A DNA stretch of 56,352 nt from Alphaproteobacteria bacterium. Lineage in GTDB: Bacteria > Pseudomonadota > Alphaproteobacteria > Micropepsales > Micropepsaceae. Position 1 is the first letter of the stretch, and every line of letters begins with the position of its first letter. Of this stretch, positions 41,889-53,068 are shown in pieces. The notes beneath the pieces are model-generated. The model was not told the DNA's origin. It worked only from the letters and a program-made list of their open reading frames with translations, and did not search any database. The stretch is from assembly GCA_017307355.1 (NCBI GenBank), contig JAFKFG010000046.1:1-56352 (forward strand). The letters run 5' to 3'. Both the position numbers and the translations under genes were made by a program.

Positions 41889-43595
41889 ATGACTGTCAAT
41901 GGCTGGATTCAGATCGCGATCTTCTGCTTGGCGATTCTCGTTTGCGTGAAACCACTGGGCGCTCATATGGCCCGGCTGTTCGACGGCGAACGGGTCTTCC
42001 TTTCGCCTCTGTTGGCGCCCGTCGAGCGCGGCATCTATCGGATCTGCGGCATCGATCCGCGCGAGGAACAGCACTGGACACACTACACGATCGCCATGCT
42101 GATATTCTCACTGGCAGGGTTTCTCCTGCTGTATGCGATGCAGCGGCTGCAGCTTTTCCTGCCCTTCAATCCGCAGCATCTGGGCGCGGCTTCACCCGAC
42201 CTCGCCTTCAATACGTCCGTGAGTTTCGTCACCAACACCAACTGGCAGTCCTATGCCGGCGAAACCACGATGTCCTATCTGGTGCAGATGCTGGGCCTGA
42301 CGGTGCACAATTTCCTCAGTGCCGCCACCGGCATGGCGCTGGCCGTGGCCTTGATCCGCGGCTTTGCCCGCCGTTCCAGTCAGGCGCTGGGAAATTTCTG
42401 GGTCGATCTCACCCGAGCCACGCTTTATGTCCTTTTGCCGCTTGCCGTCCTCGTCGCACTGGCACTGGTCTGGCAGGGCGTGCCGCAGAATCTGGGCAGC
42501 TATACCGCCGCCGTCACCCTGGAAGGCGCCAAGCAGCTGATCGCGCAAGGCCCGGTCGCCTCCCAGGAGGCGATCAAGATGCTGGGCACCAATGGCGGCG
42601 GCTTCTTCAACGCCAATTCCGCCCACCCGTTCGAGAATCCCACGGCCCTCACCAATATGCTGGAAATGTGGTCGCTGCTGGTGATCGCCGCCGCCCTTAC
42701 CCACACCTTCGGCCGGATGGTGAAGGATGCACGCCAGGGCTGGGCGATCTTCGCGGTGATGGCGCTGCTGATGCTAACAGGTACCGGCCTCACTTACTGG
42801 GCCGAAGGCCAGGGCAATGCGGCAGTGGCAAGCGCCCATGTCGCGCAGACCGGCAACATGGAAGGCAAGGAGACGCGCTTCGGCATTGCGGCCTCCGCCC
42901 TCTTCGCCACCGTCACCACCGACGTGTCCTGCGGCGCCGTCAACGCCATGCATGACAGCCTGACGCCATTGGGCGGTCTGGTGCCGATAGTCAACATGGA
43001 ACTGGGCGAGATCATTTTCGGCGGCGTGGGTTCCGGCCTTTACGGCATGCTGTTGTTTGCCGTGGTGGCGATGTTCGTGGCGGGCCTGATGGTGGGCCGC
43101 ACCCCCGAATATCTGGGCAAGAAGATCGAAGCCAGAGAAGTGAAGATGGCGATGCTGGCCATCCTGGTTCTGCCGCTGTCGATCCTGGGCTTTTCCGCGC
43201 TGGCGGTCCTGACCAAGGCCGGATTGGCCGGGCCGCTCAACGCCGGACCGCATGGATTTTCGGAAATTCTCTACGCCTTCACTTCGGCCACCGCCAACAA
43301 TGGCAGCGCCTTTGGCGGCATCTCCGCCAACACGGTCTTTTACAATCTGACCCTGGGCCTGGCGATGCTGGTGGGCCGCTTCCTTTTCATCGTGCCGATG
43401 ATGGCGGCGGCGGGCTCCCTGGCCGCCAAGAAGATCGTGCCGGCTTCGGCGGGCACTTTCCCCACCCATGGCGGCTTGTTCGTCGGTCTTTTGATCGGCG
43501 TCATCCTGATCGTGGGCGGGCTCACCTTCTTCCCCGCTTTGTCGCTAGGCCCCGTGGTCGAGCATCTGGCGATGCAATCCGGACAATTCTTCTGA
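41889..43595 (+). CDS. kdpA: KdpA, K+-translocating subunit
   Basis: This 568-residue channel-like protein has about 10 transmembrane helices and four P-loop repeats. Filter motifs are visible: V-T-N-T-N-W-Q-S-Y near residue 116, [10 protein letters not shown] near 232, V-S-C-G-A-V-N near 346 and A-T-A-N-N-G-S-A-F near 470. It selects K+ from the periplasm and passes it to KdpB. It is the first large gene of the operon. Confidence 0.97.
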   Translation: MTVNGWIQIAIFCLAILVCVKPLGAHMARLFDGERVFLSPLLAPVERGIYRICGIDPREEQHWTHYTIAMLIFSLAGFLLLYAMQRLQLFLPFNPQHLGAASPDLAFNTSVSFVTNTNWQSYAGETTMSYLVQMLGLTVHNFLSAATGMALAVALIRGFARRSSQALGNFWVDLTRATLYVLLPLAVLVALALVWQGVPQNLGSYTAAVTLEGAKQLIAQGPVASQEAIKMLGTNGGGFFNANSAHPFENPTALTNMLEMWSLLVIAAALTHTFGRMVKDARQGWAIFAVMALLMLTGTGLTYWAEGQGNAAVASAHVAQTGNMEGKETRFGIAASALFATVTTDVSCGAVNAMHDSLTPLGGLVPIVNMELGEIIFGGVGSGLYGMLLFAVVAMFVAGLMVGRTPEYLGKKIEAREVKMAMLAILVLPLSILGFSALAVLTKAGLAGPLNAGPHGFSEILYAFTSATANNGSAFGGISANTVFYNLTLGLAMLVGRFLFIVPMMAAAGSLAAKKIVPASAGTFPTHGGLFVGLLIGVILIVGGLTFFPALSLGPVVEHLAMQSGQFF

Positions 43596-43602
43596 GGCCG
43601 TC

Positions 43603-45633
43603 ATGAGCAGATCCGCAGCCGCCAGCCTGACTGATAAATCCATCCTGATCCCCGCCATCGGTCAGGCCTTTCTCAAGCTGGACCCGCGCAAGATGGCACG
43701 CAATCCGGTGATGTTCGTGGTGGAGATCGTCGCCACACTCACCACCTTGCTGCTGGTGCACGACATCGCCGCCCATCACGGCCAACTGGGCTTTTCCATC
43801 CAAATCAACCTCTGGCTCTGGTTCACTTTGATCTTCGCCAATTTCGCGGAAGCGGTGGCGGAGGGGCGCGGCAAAGCCCAGGCCGACAGCCTGCGCCGCA
43901 CCCGCAGCGAAACGCCGGCCAAGCGGCTGGCCGACCAGCGCGCCAAAATCTATTCGCCGGTTTCCGCGCAGCGGCTGGAACGGGGCGACCTGGTTCTGGT
44001 GGAGGCGGGCGAGATCATCCCTTCCGACGGCGACGTGATCGAAGGCGTCGCCTCGGTGGACGAAAGCGCCATCACCGGCGAAAGCGCGCCGGTGATCCGC
44101 GAATCCGGCGGCGACCGCTCGGCGGTGACGGGCGGCACGCGCGTGCTGTCCGACTATATCGTGGTCAAGATCACCGCGGTGCGGGGCAGCACCTTCCTGG
44201 ACCGGATGATCGCCCTGGTCGAAGGCGCCGAGCGCAAGAAAACGCCCAACGAGATCGCGTTGAACATTCTTCTGGCAGGCCTGACCCTGATCTTCGTGAT
44301 CGCGGTGGCCACCATCCCGGCTTTCGCGGCCTATGCCAGCGGCCATATCACCGTCCTGGTGCTGGTGGCGCTGTTCGTCACCCTCATTCCCACCACCATC
44401 GGCGCGCTGCTGTCGGCCATCGGCATTGCGGGCATGGACCGGCTGGTGCGCTTCAATGTGCTGGCCATGTCGGGCCGCGCCGTCGAGGCGGCGGGCGATG
44501 TCGATACCTTGCTGCTCGACAAGACCGGCACCATCACCCTGGGCAATCGCCAGGCCACTGCCTTCCTGCCGCTGGACGGCATCGGCGAGCAGGAGTTGGC
44601 CGAGGCAGCGCTCGCCTCTTCGCTATCCGACGAAACGCCCGAGGGCCGCTCCATCGTCACTTTGGCGCGCGAGAAACATGGCATTCGCGCCGAGCCGGCG
44701 ACGGCGCGCTTCGTGCCTTTCTCCGCCAGCACCCGGCTTTCGGGCATCGACACCAATGGAACGTCCATCCGCAAGGGCGCGGTCGATGCCGTGCTGGCCT
44801 GGGTCGGCACCCATTCCTCGTCCGCGGCACTCAGCGCCATCGCCGATCGCGTGGCACGAACCGGTGGCACCCCCCTGGCGGTGGCTGAGAATGGGCGCCT
44901 GCTGGGCGTGATCCACCTGAAAGACATCGTCAAAGGCGGCATCCGCGAGCGCTTCAACGCGCTTCGCGCCATGGGCATCCGCACGGTGATGATCACAGGC
45001 GACAATCCCCTCACCGCCGCCGCCATCGCCGCGGAATCCGGGGTGGACGATTTCCTCGCCCAGGCCACACCCGAAACCAAGCTCCAGTTGATCCGCGACG
45101 AGCAGGCCAAGGGCAAGCTGGTGGCGATGTGCGGCGACGGCACCAATGATGCCCCCGCGCTGGCTCAGGCCGATGTCGGGGTGGCGATGAACACCGGCAC
45201 CATGGCGGCGCGCGAGGCCGGCAACATGGTCGACCTGGACAGCGATCCCACCAAGTTGATCGAGATCGTGGAGATCGGAAAGCAGCTGCTGATGACGCGC
45301 GGCGCCCTCACAACTTTCTCCATTGCCAATGACGTGGCCAAATATTTCGCCATCTTGCCCGCCATGTTCCTGGCCTTCTATCCCCAGCTGGGCGCCCTGA
45401 ATGTGATGGCGCTGCATTCGCCGGAAAGCGCCATCCTGTCGGCGATCATTTTCAACGCGCTGATCATCGTGGCGCTGATCCCGCTGGCCTTGAAAGGCGT
45501 CGCTTATCGCGCGGCGGGCGCGGCCAGCGTGCTTCGGCGCAACCTGTTTCTTTACGGCATCGGCGGGCTGATCGCGCCTTTCATCGGCATCAAGGCGATC
45601 GACCTTGCCGTCACCGCCATCGGCCTTGCTTGA
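43603..45633 (+). CDS. kdpB: KdpB, P-type ATPase subunit
   Basis: This 676-residue catalytic subunit has I-T-G-E-S-A-P-V (actuator) near residue 156, the phosphorylation site D-K-T-G-T-I-T at Asp306, M-I-T-G-D-N-P near 463 and G-D-G-T-N-D-A-P-A near 510. It hydrolyses ATP to drive K+ uptake through KdpA. It starts 7 bp after kdpA. Confidence 0.97.
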   Translation: MSRSAAASLTDKSILIPAIGQAFLKLDPRKMARNPVMFVVEIVATLTTLLLVHDIAAHHGQLGFSIQINLWLWFTLIFANFAEAVAEGRGKAQADSLRRTRSETPAKRLADQRAKIYSPVSAQRLERGDLVLVEAGEIIPSDGDVIEGVASVDESAITGESAPVIRESGGDRSAVTGGTRVLSDYIVVKITAVRGSTFLDRMIALVEGAERKKTPNEIALNILLAGLTLIFVIAVATIPAFAAYASGHITVLVLVALFVTLIPTTIGALLSAIGIAGMDRLVRFNVLAMSGRAVEAAGDVDTLLLDKTGTITLGNRQATAFLPLDGIGEQELAEAALASSLSDETPEGRSIVTLAREKHGIRAEPATARFVPFSASTRLSGIDTNGTSIRKGAVDAVLAWVGTHSSSAALSAIADRVARTGGTPLAVAENGRLLGVIHLKDIVKGGIRERFNALRAMGIRTVMITGDNPLTAAAIAAESGVDDFLAQATPETKLQLIRDEQAKGKLVAMCGDGTNDAPALAQADVGVAMNTGTMAAREAGNMVDLDSDPTKLIEIVEIGKQLLMTRGALTTFSIANDVAKYFAILPAMFLAFYPQLGALNVMALHSPESAILSAIIFNALIIVALIPLALKGVAYRAAGAASVLRRNLFLYGIGGLIAPFIGIKAIDLAVTAIGLA

Positions 45634-45642
45634 GGAGGTCTC

Positions 45643-46248
45643 ATGCGACATATCCGTCCCGCCATCGTCATGCTGCTGGTGATGACTGCCATCACCGGCC
45701 TTGCCTATCCCCTCGGCATTACCGCGTTGGCTGGGGCCCTGTTTCCCCGTCAGGCGGGCGGCAGCCTGATCGAACGGAACGGTACGGTAATCGGCTCGGA
45801 ATTGATCGGGCAGAATTTTTCCAGCCCGCGCTATTTCCATGGCCGGCCCTCCGCCGCCGGCACGGGTTACGACGCGGACAATTCCTCCGGCCCCAATCTG
45901 GGACCGACATCGGCCAAGCTGCAGGCGCGCATCGCCGCCGATGCCAAGCGGCTTCAGGCCGAAAACCCCGGCCAGCCGGTGCCCGACGACCTGGTCACCG
46001 CCTCCGCCAGCGGGCTGGATCCGGAGATTTCGCCCGAAGCCGCCTTGTTCCAGGTCCCCCGGGTGGCGAAGGCGCGGGGAATGTCGCCGGACGTCCTGGC
46101 GGCGCAAGTCCGCGCCCACACCGAAGGCCGGCTGTTCGGCCTGATCGGCGAACCGCGGGTGAATGTCCTGAAGCTGAATCTTGCGCTGGACGCACGTCCG
46201 GATGGCATGAAAAGCGGGACGAAAGCGCCTAAAATACCGGCCGGATGA
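45643..46248 (+). CDS. kdpC: KdpC subunit
   Basis: This 201-residue protein has one N-terminal transmembrane helix and a periplasmic domain with [18 protein letters not shown] and [14 protein letters not shown]. It aids K+ binding to the complex. The ribosome site is GGAGG and the stop overlaps the kdpD start (ATGA). Confidence 0.97.
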   Translation: MRHIRPAIVMLLVMTAITGLAYPLGITALAGALFPRQAGGSLIERNGTVIGSELIGQNFSSPRYFHGRPSAAGTGYDADNSSGPNLGPTSAKLQARIAADAKRLQAENPGQPVPDDLVTASASGLDPEISPEAALFQVPRVAKARGMSPDVLAAQVRAHTEGRLFGLIGEPRVNVLKLNLALDARPDGMKSGTKAPKIPAG

Positions 46249-48887
46249 CAGACGCCGGCCGCCCGGACGCGCTTCTCAAACAGCTGGGGCCGACGGGCCG
46301 CGGCCGCCTGAAAGTTTTCCTCGGCGCCGCGCCCGGTGTGGGAAAAACCTATGAGATGCTGGTCCAGGCGCGCCGCCGCCGGTTGGACGGCGTGGACGCC
46401 GTGATCGGCGTGGTGGAGACTCACGGACGGGTCGACACCGATCTTCTCACCAAGGGGCTGGAACGGATCCCCAAAAGGCGCATCCCCTATAAAGGGCATG
46501 TGCTGGCAGAGATGGATCTCGACGCCATCCTGCAGCGGCATCCCCGCCTGGTGCTGGTGGACGAACTGGCCCACACCAATGCCGAAGGCAGCCGCCACCC
46601 CAAGCGCTATCTGGATGTGGAGGAATTGCTGGCGGCGGGCATTGACGTCTACACCACCCTCAATGTCCAGCATCTGGAAAGCCTCAACGATCTGGTGGCG
46701 CGCATCACCCATGTGCGGGTGCGCGAAACCGTCCCCGATTCCATTCTGGATCGCGCCGACGATGTCGAGCTGGTCGATCTCACGCCGGAAGACCTGCTGC
46801 AGCGGCTGAACGACGGCAAAGTCTATCTTCCCGACACGGCGGAACAGGCGCAGCGGAATTACTTCCTGCCCGGCAATCTGGCGGCGTTGCGCGAACTGGC
46901 GTTGCGCCGCACCGCGCAGCGGGTGGACGCGCAGATGCTGGACTATATGCGGGCCCATGCCATCGAAGGGCCTTGGGACGCGGGCGACCGGCTGCTGGTG
47001 CTGATCAGCGGACGGCCCGGCGGCAATGCCCTGGTGCGCCATGCACGACGCCTGGCAGACCGGCTGCGCGCCGGCTGGACCGCGATCCATGTCGAAACCG
47101 GGCGCGTCGAAGATGGCGCCGAGCGCGACCGCGTTGCCGCCGCCATGCGGCTGGCCGAACGCCTGGGCGGCGATGCCCGCACCGTGACGGCGGCCAGCGA
47201 GGCCGATGGCGTGCTGGACTTTGCCCGCGCCAACAATGCGGCGCATCTGGTGCTGGAAGCGCCCCACAATAGCTGGTGGCGGGCCCCCTTCTCGCTTTCG
47301 ACGGCGCGGCAGATCATCAAGCGCGGCGGCGACCTGAACATCCACATCGTTCCGGAGCGGAAAAACGGCGCCGAGAAAGCGGCCCGCCATCGCAGAAAGC
47401 CTCCGCGCCTCGATGCCTATGCCGGAAGCTTCCTGTTCAGCGCGACAGCTCTGGGCATCGGCCTTGTGGCCCGCCATGGGCTGGATGTTTCCAATGTCGC
47501 GCTGGTGCTGCTGGTGGCGGTTCTGGCCAGCGCCTTGGCCTATGGCCTCGTGCCGTCCCTGTTCGCCTGCCTGATCTGTGCGCTGGCCTATAATTTCTTC
47601 TTCCTGCCGCCGCTCTACACCCTAACCATCGCGGCGCCGGAAAATATCGTCACCTTGGGCGTCTTCACCATGGTGGCGGTGATCGCCAGCCATCTCACCG
47701 CCCGGGTGCGCATGCAGGCCATTCTGGCGCGCGAGCGGGCCGGCACCAATGAGGAACTCTACCGCTTCAGCCGCAAGCTCGCCGGCATCGGGGCGATGGA
47801 CGATCTTCTCTGGGCCACCGCCTATCAGGTGGCGCATATGCTGGACCTGCATGTGGTGCTTCTGCTGCCGGACGGCGAGAACCTTGACGTGCGCGCGGGC
47901 TATCCACCGGAAGACGTGCTGGATTCCGGCGATATGGCGGCGGCGCGATGGGCATTCGCGCAAGGCCAGCCCGCCGGGCGCGGCGCCGACACATTGCCGG
48001 GCGCGCGCCGCCTTTTCCTGCCGCTGCGCACCGCGCGCGGCGTGACCGGCATCATCGGGCTGGACGGCAAGAAGGACGGCCCCCTGCTCACGCCAGACCG
48101 GCAGCGCCTGCTGGACGCGCTGCTGGACCAGGCCGCGCTGGCCATCGAGCGCATTCAGCTGGCCGCCGACATCGACCGCACCCGCATCCGGGCGGAAACC
48201 GAGCGCTTGCGCGCGGCGCTTCTCACCTCCATCAGCCATGACCTGAAAACGCCGCTGGCGTCGATCCTGGGCGCGGCTTCGTCGTTACGCCTTTATCGCG
48301 ACCAGCTCGAGCCTGCGGCACGAGACGATCTGGCCCGCACCATTCAGGAAGAGGCCGAGCGCCTCAATCATTTCATCGCCAACCTGCTGGACATGACGCG
48401 GCTGGAATCGGGCGCGGTGGCGCCGCAGCTCGACCTGATCGACCTCGCCGATGTGGTGGGCAGCGCGCTGCGCCGGGCCGCGCCGCTGCTGAGCCGCCAT
48501 CCGGTCGCTTTGGAGATCGAGGACGGATTGCCGCTCCTGCGCCTGGATCCGGTTCTGTTCGAGCAGGTGCTGTTCAACCTTCTGGACAATGCCGGGAAAT
48601 ACAGCCCTATTGATGCCGGCATCACCCTGCGGGCGGCGCGCGAAGGCGATAAGGTGCGCATCCGGATTCTCGACCGGGGCGAAGGCTTGCCGGAAAGCGA
48701 TTTGGAACGCGTGTTCGACAAATTCTATCGGGTGCAGGCGCGCGACCGTCAACGCGCCGGTACCGGCCAGGGCCTTGCGATCTGCCGCGGCTTCCTGGAA
48801 GCGATGGACGGCACCATCACCGCCGCCAACCGCAGCGATGGCAAAGGCGCCGCTTTCACCATCACCCTGCCCGTTCCTGTGCCATGA
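46245..48887 (+). CDS. kdpD: KdpD sensor histidine kinase
   Basis: This 880-residue sensor has an N-terminal KdpD domain with Walker [10 protein letters not shown] near residue 28 and Walker [12 protein letters not shown], then a USP-like domain (to about 370). Four closely spaced membrane helices lie around 395–490, with a GAF-like region near 510–640. The kinase core has phosphoacceptor H in [10 protein letters not shown] near 664, the N-box L-D-N-A-G-K-Y and the G2-box G-T-G-Q-G-L. It senses K+ limitation and phosphorylates KdpE. Confidence 0.96.
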   Translation: MTDAGRPDALLKQLGPTGRGRLKVFLGAAPGVGKTYEMLVQARRRRLDGVDAVIGVVETHGRVDTDLLTKGLERIPKRRIPYKGHVLAEMDLDAILQRHPRLVLVDELAHTNAEGSRHPKRYLDVEELLAAGIDVYTTLNVQHLESLNDLVARITHVRVRETVPDSILDRADDVELVDLTPEDLLQRLNDGKVYLPDTAEQAQRNYFLPGNLAALRELALRRTAQRVDAQMLDYMRAHAIEGPWDAGDRLLVLISGRPGGNALVRHARRLADRLRAGWTAIHVETGRVEDGAERDRVAAAMRLAERLGGDARTVTAASEADGVLDFARANNAAHLVLEAPHNSWWRAPFSLSTARQIIKRGGDLNIHIVPERKNGAEKAARHRRKPPRLDAYAGSFLFSATALGIGLVARHGLDVSNVALVLLVAVLASALAYGLVPSLFACLICALAYNFFFLPPLYTLTIAAPENIVTLGVFTMVAVIASHLTARVRMQAILARERAGTNEELYRFSRKLAGIGAMDDLLWATAYQVAHMLDLHVVLLLPDGENLDVRAGYPPEDVLDSGDMAAARWAFAQGQPAGRGADTLPGARRLFLPLRTARGVTGIIGLDGKKDGPLLTPDRQRLLDALLDQAALAIERIQLAADIDRTRIRAETERLRAALLTSISHDLKTPLASILGAASSLRLYRDQLEPAARDDLARTIQEEAERLNHFIANLLDMTRLESGAVAPQLDLIDLADVVGSALRRAAPLLSRHPVALEIEDGLPLLRLDPVLFEQVLFNLLDNAGKYSPIDAGITLRAAREGDKVRIRILDRGEGLPESDLERVFDKFYRVQARDRQRAGTGQGLAICRGFLEAMDGTITAANRSDGKGAAFTITLPVPVP

Positions 48888-49570
48888 CGCCCGATCCCCG
48901 TATCCTGGTGGTGGATGACGAGCCGCCGATCCGCCGGCTGCTGAAAACGGCCCTGACCGCGCAATCCTGGCGCGTCGAGGAGACCGCCGACGGGCCCGAA
49001 GCGCTGGAGTTTCTTCGCCACAACAAGGTGGACTTGGTCGTGTTGGACCTGGGCCTACCGGGCCTGGACGGGCTGGACGTGATCCGCCGCCTGCGTGAAA
49101 CCGGAAACGTCACACCGATCATCGTTCTTTCCAGCCGCGGCGACGAAAAGGGCAAGGTCGCGGCGCTGGATCTGGGCGCCGACGATTATGTCACCAAACC
49201 TTTCGGGGTGGAGGAGCTGGCGGCACGCATCCGGGCGGCGCTGCGCCATCGGTTGCAGCAGGAGGGCGAAAAGCCCGTCTTTCAAAGCGGCCCGCTGACC
49301 ATGGATCTGGTGCGCCGCACCGTCAGCGTTTCCGGGGAGCCGGTGAAACTGACGCCGCGAGAATACGACCTGCTCCGCCTTCTGGTGGCCCATGCCGGCA
49401 AGGTCCTCACCCACACATTCATCCTGCGCGAAATCTGGGGCGGCGAATCCGACGTGCAATATTTGCGCATCTATATCCGCACCCTGCGCCAGAAGCTGGA
49501 AGCCGATCCCCAGCGCCCCGCGCTGATCCTGACCGAACAGGGTGTCGGCTACAGGCTGGTCGAACTTTGA
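48884..49570 (+). CDS. kdpE: KdpE response regulator
   Basis: This 228-residue OmpR-type regulator has a receiver domain with D-D-E at 11–13, phosphoacceptor Asp55 in V-V-L-D-L-G-L-P-G, and the Lys in Y-V-T-K-P-F near 105. The winged-helix output domain ends G-V-G-Y-R-L-V-E-L. It overlaps kdpD by 4 bp and activates kdpFABC when phosphorylated. Confidence 0.96.
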   Translation: MTPDPRILVVDDEPPIRRLLKTALTAQSWRVEETADGPEALEFLRHNKVDLVVLDLGLPGLDGLDVIRRLRETGNVTPIIVLSSRGDEKGKVAALDLGADDYVTKPFGVEELAARIRAALRHRLQQEGEKPVFQSGPLTMDLVRRTVSVSGEPVKLTPREYDLLRLLVAHAGKVLTHTFILREIWGGESDVQYLRIYIRTLRQKLEADPQRPALILTEQGVGYRLVEL

Positions 49571-49579
49571 ACACCGAGC

Positions 49580-50410
49580 CTAACGGACGGCGCGGCGTGC
49601 CCATACCGGAGACATGCCACGCTCACGGTCGCGCCCACCTTCGCAGGCGGCGAACCAGGCCGCGGCTGCACCCACAAAAAGAGCTGCCGCGATAAAGAAA
49701 GCCTGCAAAACACCCGCCACGCGCGCCCGATGGATTTCCGTCTTCGCCGCGGCAATTTCGCGGTTCACACGCTGGGCCGCCATGTCGGGGGGGATTTGCG
49801 TCACCGCTGCCGTAATGGTGGTGAGATAGTCGCGGTCCGCATTGGTCACGCCATTATGGCCCGACGCTTTCGGCAGAATGCGGGCCGCCTCGGCACGGCG
49901 ATAGTTCATATCGGGAACGCTTCGATCGGTGCGGAAAAGTTCGTCCAACTCGGACGCAATGATATTTTCGCCCGCGACGGATTGGGCGCCGGCAGCGCCA
50001 ACACCGCCTGTGGCCGCCGGCATCGCTGTCGCGGCGACGCCCAGCGCCATGATTGCGGTCATCACGACGGCAAGGCCCCAAGTAATCAGGCCATGAACAC
50101 CGTCGCGAAACTCCACTTCCGCTATGTCCAAACTCAGCGCAGCCCGCATACGGCCCGCGATATAGCCGCCGACGCCAAACGCCGCCAGCGACGTCGCCAG
50201 CAAATAGACTCCGGAAAGGAGCCAAAGCCAGCTGGAGGAGTCCCGCCATGTCGGTGCGGTGGACAGGACCGCCAAGCCTATTCCGGCCGCGAACGCATGA
50301 AGCGTAAAAGAGACGCCTGCGGCAGCGATCGCGCCCGCGAAAACGGCGGGCCATTGCACGAGCGCGACAGGGCGTAGGCCGGGAACCGCCGGCTCGGCCA
50401 GGGCGCTCAT
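49580..50410 (-). CDS. Multi-pass membrane protein of unknown function
   Basis: This 276-residue protein has four hydrophobic segments at about 18–48, 60–88, 104–133 and 236–262, plus a soluble loop between the third and fourth (residues 145–235) rich in charged residues. A basic tail R-D-R-E-R-G-M-S-P-V-W follows. No family is recognised. Its start directly follows the stop of a tiny membrane peptide gene (TGA|ATG), so the two are co-translated. It is convergent with kdpE. Confidence 0.65.
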   Translation of the reverse strand: MSALAEPAVPGLRPVALVQWPAVFAGAIAAAGVSFTLHAFAAGIGLAVLSTAPTWRDSSSWLWLLSGVYLLATSLAAFGVGGYIAGRMRAALSLDIAEVEFRDGVHGLITWGLAVVMTAIMALGVAATAMPAATGGVGAAGAQSVAGENIIASELDELFRTDRSVPDMNYRRAEAARILPKASGHNGVTNADRDYLTTITAAVTQIPPDMAAQRVNREIAAAKTEIHRARVAGVLQAFFIAAALFVGAAAAWFAACEGGRDRERGMSPVWARRAVR

Positions 50411-50485
50411 TCAGCGCAGACCAAAGAAGGACAGGATGGCCAGCACCACAACAATCAGGCCGACCAGATAGATCACACCGTTCAT
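50411..50485 (-). CDS. Tiny single-helix membrane peptide
   Basis: The 24-codon frame has a GGGAGA site and encodes M-N-G-V-I-Y-L-V-G-L-I-V-V-V-L-A-I-L-S-F then F-G-L-R, a single membrane helix with a positive end. The stop abuts the ATG of the next membrane protein gene. The coupling and good ribosome site argue it is real. I recall similar tiny peptides in other alphaproteobacteria but cannot assign a role. Confidence 0.6.
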   Translation of the reverse strand: MNGVIYLVGLIVVVLAILSFFGLR

Positions 50486-50829
50486 GACAATCTCCCGCTC
50501 TCGCTCGGTGTAAATCAACGCGCGCGCGGAACACCCGTTCCATTTGTCAGGGGTTCAACACATGTTGTTTGCGGGGAACTACCGATCGCCGCTCCCATGA
50601 TGCTCGCAATGGCGGCGATCCTGGGCGCGACGGTCCGCAGCCAAAGCCGTATCGTGGAACAGGACATCAGGCCGCAATCCGAAGGAATGCGAGGGCGATC
50701 GGCTGCAGGGGCGCGGCAGGTCAATCGCCGTGACGCTCGCGGTGGCCAGCGACCAATGGGCCACTGGATTTTGATTTGAATTGCCGATCCCGGAGCGGCA
50801 TGGCCCGCCGAAACGCGAGCCGGCGCGGG
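50486..50829. other. Gene-free stretch
   Basis: This 344-bp stretch separates the tiny membrane peptide gene from the PAS kinase end. Short open frames exist in both directions but none has protein-like features or a ribosome site. No terminator is seen. Confidence 0.4.
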
Positions 50830-51981
50830 TCAGGCCGCCCGCTCGGCGCCGGCAATCGCGCGATTGCGCTTGGGAAGGTGGAAGAACGCGGTCGTGCCGA
50901 TGTTCGGGGCGCTCTCCAGCCGGATGCGGCCGCCATGCATCTCCACAAGCCGCCGGCAGACCGACAGGCCCAGGCCCGTGCCGTCATACCGGCGCGCCAG
51001 TTTCGCATCGCCCTGATGAAAAGCTTCGAACACGCTTTCCAGGAGTTCTTCCGCGATCCCGATGCCGCTGTCCCGCACCTCGACATGCACGGCGCCCTCT
51101 TCTTCGCGGCAACGGACTTCGATTTCCCCGCCACCCGGGGTGAATTTCACCGCATTGGCGAGCAGGTTGACGATCACCTGCTTGATGGCGCGCATATCGG
51201 CACCCACCGTCACGTCGCCCGCCACATCGACCGGCAGAATGGAAACCTTGGCCCGCTCGGCCTGGGGCCTTACCAGCATGATCGAATCCCGGACCACCGC
51301 CTGCATGTCGAATTGTTCGATATAGAGCCGGTAGCCGCCGGATTCGATCTTGGACAGGTCCAGCACTTCGGAAATCAGCGATAGAAGGTGCGCGCCGCTG
51401 GCATAAATCGAGCCGGCATATTCCTTGTATTTCACCCATGCGGAAGGTGCATCGCCCAGCACCTGGTCGCGAATGACCTCTGAAAAGCCGAGGATGGCAT
51501 TGAGCGGCGTCCGCAATTCATGGCTCATGTTCGCCAGGAATTCGCTTTTCGCCCGGCTCGCCGCTTCGACGGCCGCTTTCGCTTCCGCCATCTCCGCTTC
51601 GATGGCAAGCCTTTCGGTCACGTCGCGGGCGATCCCGTAGACCAGGCCGCCCTCTTGGCGGGCGCGCCATTCCAGATATCTGTAGCTGCCGTCGCGACAA
51701 CGGTATCGATTGATGATGCCCTTGACGTCCCTCTCGATCTCGATCCGCTGCATCTGCGCATGGCTGGTGGCCACGTCATCCGGATGGATAAACGAGAGCA
51801 TCGGCCGGCCCTCGAGTTCGTCCGCCCTGTAGCCCAGCACTTTTTCCCAGGCCTGATTGACCTTGACGATTTTGAATTCGGCATCGCGGATGACGAGCAA
51901 ATCCAGGGACGCCGTGAAGAAAGTCTCGAAATCGGGCGTTAGCGCCATTGGATCGGTGCACACCGAGGCATGTTGGGACAT
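50830..51981 (-). CDS. PAS-domain sensor histidine kinase
   Basis: This is a soluble kinase of about 383 residues from the ATG at 51981. ATGs at 51948 and 52029 are alternatives and none has a clear ribosome site. A PAS domain with PAC (F-F-T-A-S-L-D-L-L-V-I-R-D-A-E-F to G-I-A-R-D-V-T-E-R) is followed by HisKA with phosphoacceptor His in A-N-M-S-H-E-L-R-T-P-L-N. The ATPase domain has N-L-L-A-N-A-V-K-F, D-S-G-I-G-I and G-T-G-L-G-L-S. No membrane segment or partner regulator is nearby, so it is an orphan kinase. It is divergent from the hemerythrin gene. Confidence 0.9.
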   Translation of the reverse strand: MSQHASVCTDPMALTPDFETFFTASLDLLVIRDAEFKIVKVNQAWEKVLGYRADELEGRPMLSFIHPDDVATSHAQMQRIEIERDVKGIINRYRCRDGSYRYLEWRARQEGGLVYGIARDVTERLAIEAEMAEAKAAVEAASRAKSEFLANMSHELRTPLNAILGFSEVIRDQVLGDAPSAWVKYKEYAGSIYASGAHLLSLISEVLDLSKIESGGYRLYIEQFDMQAVVRDSIMLVRPQAERAKVSILPVDVAGDVTVGADMRAIKQVIVNLLANAVKFTPGGGEIEVRCREEEGAVHVEVRDSGIGIAEELLESVFEAFHQGDAKLARRYDGTGLGLSVCRRLVEMHGGRIRLESAPNIGTTAFFHLPKRNRAIAGAERAA

Positions 51982-52269
51982 CTGGACATGGAGCGCGAAC
52001 TCCAAACCCAACCTTGCCGCCGCGCCCATGACAAAATGGTTAACGGCTGCCGGCCCGGCCGAGCCCAGCCGTACGGCCCTTGCCGCATCACATCTCAGGA
52101 TTTCTCGGTTTTGGCCAATCGGCGTGCTTCAATGACAGTTGATTCTCCCGCTTGCGCGGAATTCTCCCGGATGCGACCGCCTCACAAGCGCACGATCGAC
52201 GCATTGCGCGAGATCAATCCTGTTACCACCATTCTCGAACAAAATGAAATAGGTGACTGCCGGGGTGTC

Positions 52270-52692
52270 ATGGACTTTTATACTCTGCCTGCGAACTGCC
52301 AGCTGCCTCTGCCGGAGCTTCAGGCCGAGCATGAAGCGTTGGTCACCATCCTCAACCAAGGGCTTGAAACGATACGCAGCGTTTCTAACCCATCCGTTGA
52401 ACTGTTTCTGTCACTGCTGGATAAACTGCGTAGCGTGCTCGGCGCGCATTTCGTGCATGAGGAACAGGTCATGGCACGGCACCACTACCCCAATCTCGGT
52501 CCACATAGCCTGCACCACGATTTCTGCACGGCCAGACTGGACCGACTTGGTGACATGCTGCTGGCCGGTCAGCTTAAGCCAAACCGGTTTATGCTGGACG
52601 AACTGTTCGATATGATCGTGGATGACGTCATTAGAGCTGATGGCGATTTCAAGACATTTCTGGAAAACAACGATGTGCCGACCAGCACATAG
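52270..52692 (+). CDS. Hemerythrin-like oxygen-binding protein
   Basis: The ATG at 52270 gives 140 residues, the usual bacteriohemerythrin size; the frame is open upstream to 52132 but without domain features. Di-iron ligands appear in order: E-H-E-A-L near residue 21, H-F-V-H-E-E-Q-V-M near 62, H-S-L-H-H-D-F near 80 and I-V-D-D-V near 117. It could bind O2 or sense it. A weak FNR-like word TTGCGCGAGATCAA lies at 52204–52217. It overlaps the lipoprotein gene downstream. Confidence 0.8.
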   Translation: MDFYTLPANCQLPLPELQAEHEALVTILNQGLETIRSVSNPSVELFLSLLDKLRSVLGAHFVHEEQVMARHHYPNLGPHSLHHDFCTARLDRLGDMLLAGQLKPNRFMLDELFDMIVDDVIRADGDFKTFLENNDVPTST

Positions 52693-53065
52693 CCTCGCCG
52701 GGCGCCCCGGTTACATACTGCTGCTTCTTTTTTTGAGCCTGTGTGGCTGTGTCTCGCCGGCGCCGCGCCTGCAGCCAGGAAACATCGGCATCATTGCGGG
52801 CAAGGACACCGATGGGCTGAACGACGAAATGGCGCGCGGCAAAGTTCTGAGCGAGGCTGCCCGTCTTACTGTGGACCATGGCTATCGCTATTTCTTGATT
52901 CTGCCTGCGGCGGATCTTCCTGCAGCCCGGACGAATATGGCAGCCGTTCCTATCCGTGCCGGCCGGTCAGTACGCTTCCAGATTTTGCACCGCACCCCGT
53001 CACTGCGCACTCCTGACGTGTGGGACGCTTATCGGCTGCTGGCCCAGAAATCTCAGAGCCACTGA
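52673..53065 (+). CDS. Small lipoprotein of unknown function
   Basis: This 130-residue protein starts at ATG 52673 inside the hemerythrin 3' end. It has a signal peptide with lipobox L-S-L-C-G-C near residues 21–26. The mature part is a small alpha/beta domain with H-G-Y-R-Y-F-L-I-L-P and T-P-D-V-W-D-A-Y. I do not recognise the family. The overlap suggests translation coupled to hemerythrin; it lies convergent with the c4-type cytochrome gene, 3 bp apart. Confidence 0.65.
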   Translation: MCRPAHSLAGRPGYILLLLFLSLCGCVSPAPRLQPGNIGIIAGKDTDGLNDEMARGKVLSEAARLTVDHGYRYFLILPAADLPAARTNMAAVPIRAGRSVRFQILHRTPSLRTPDVWDAYRLLAQKSQSH

Positions 53066-53068
53066 GCC

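Noticed and set aside
44623..47477. Two roughly 500-codon minus-strand frames opposite kdpB–kdpD
   Set aside because: Shadows of the clearly assigned kdp genes.
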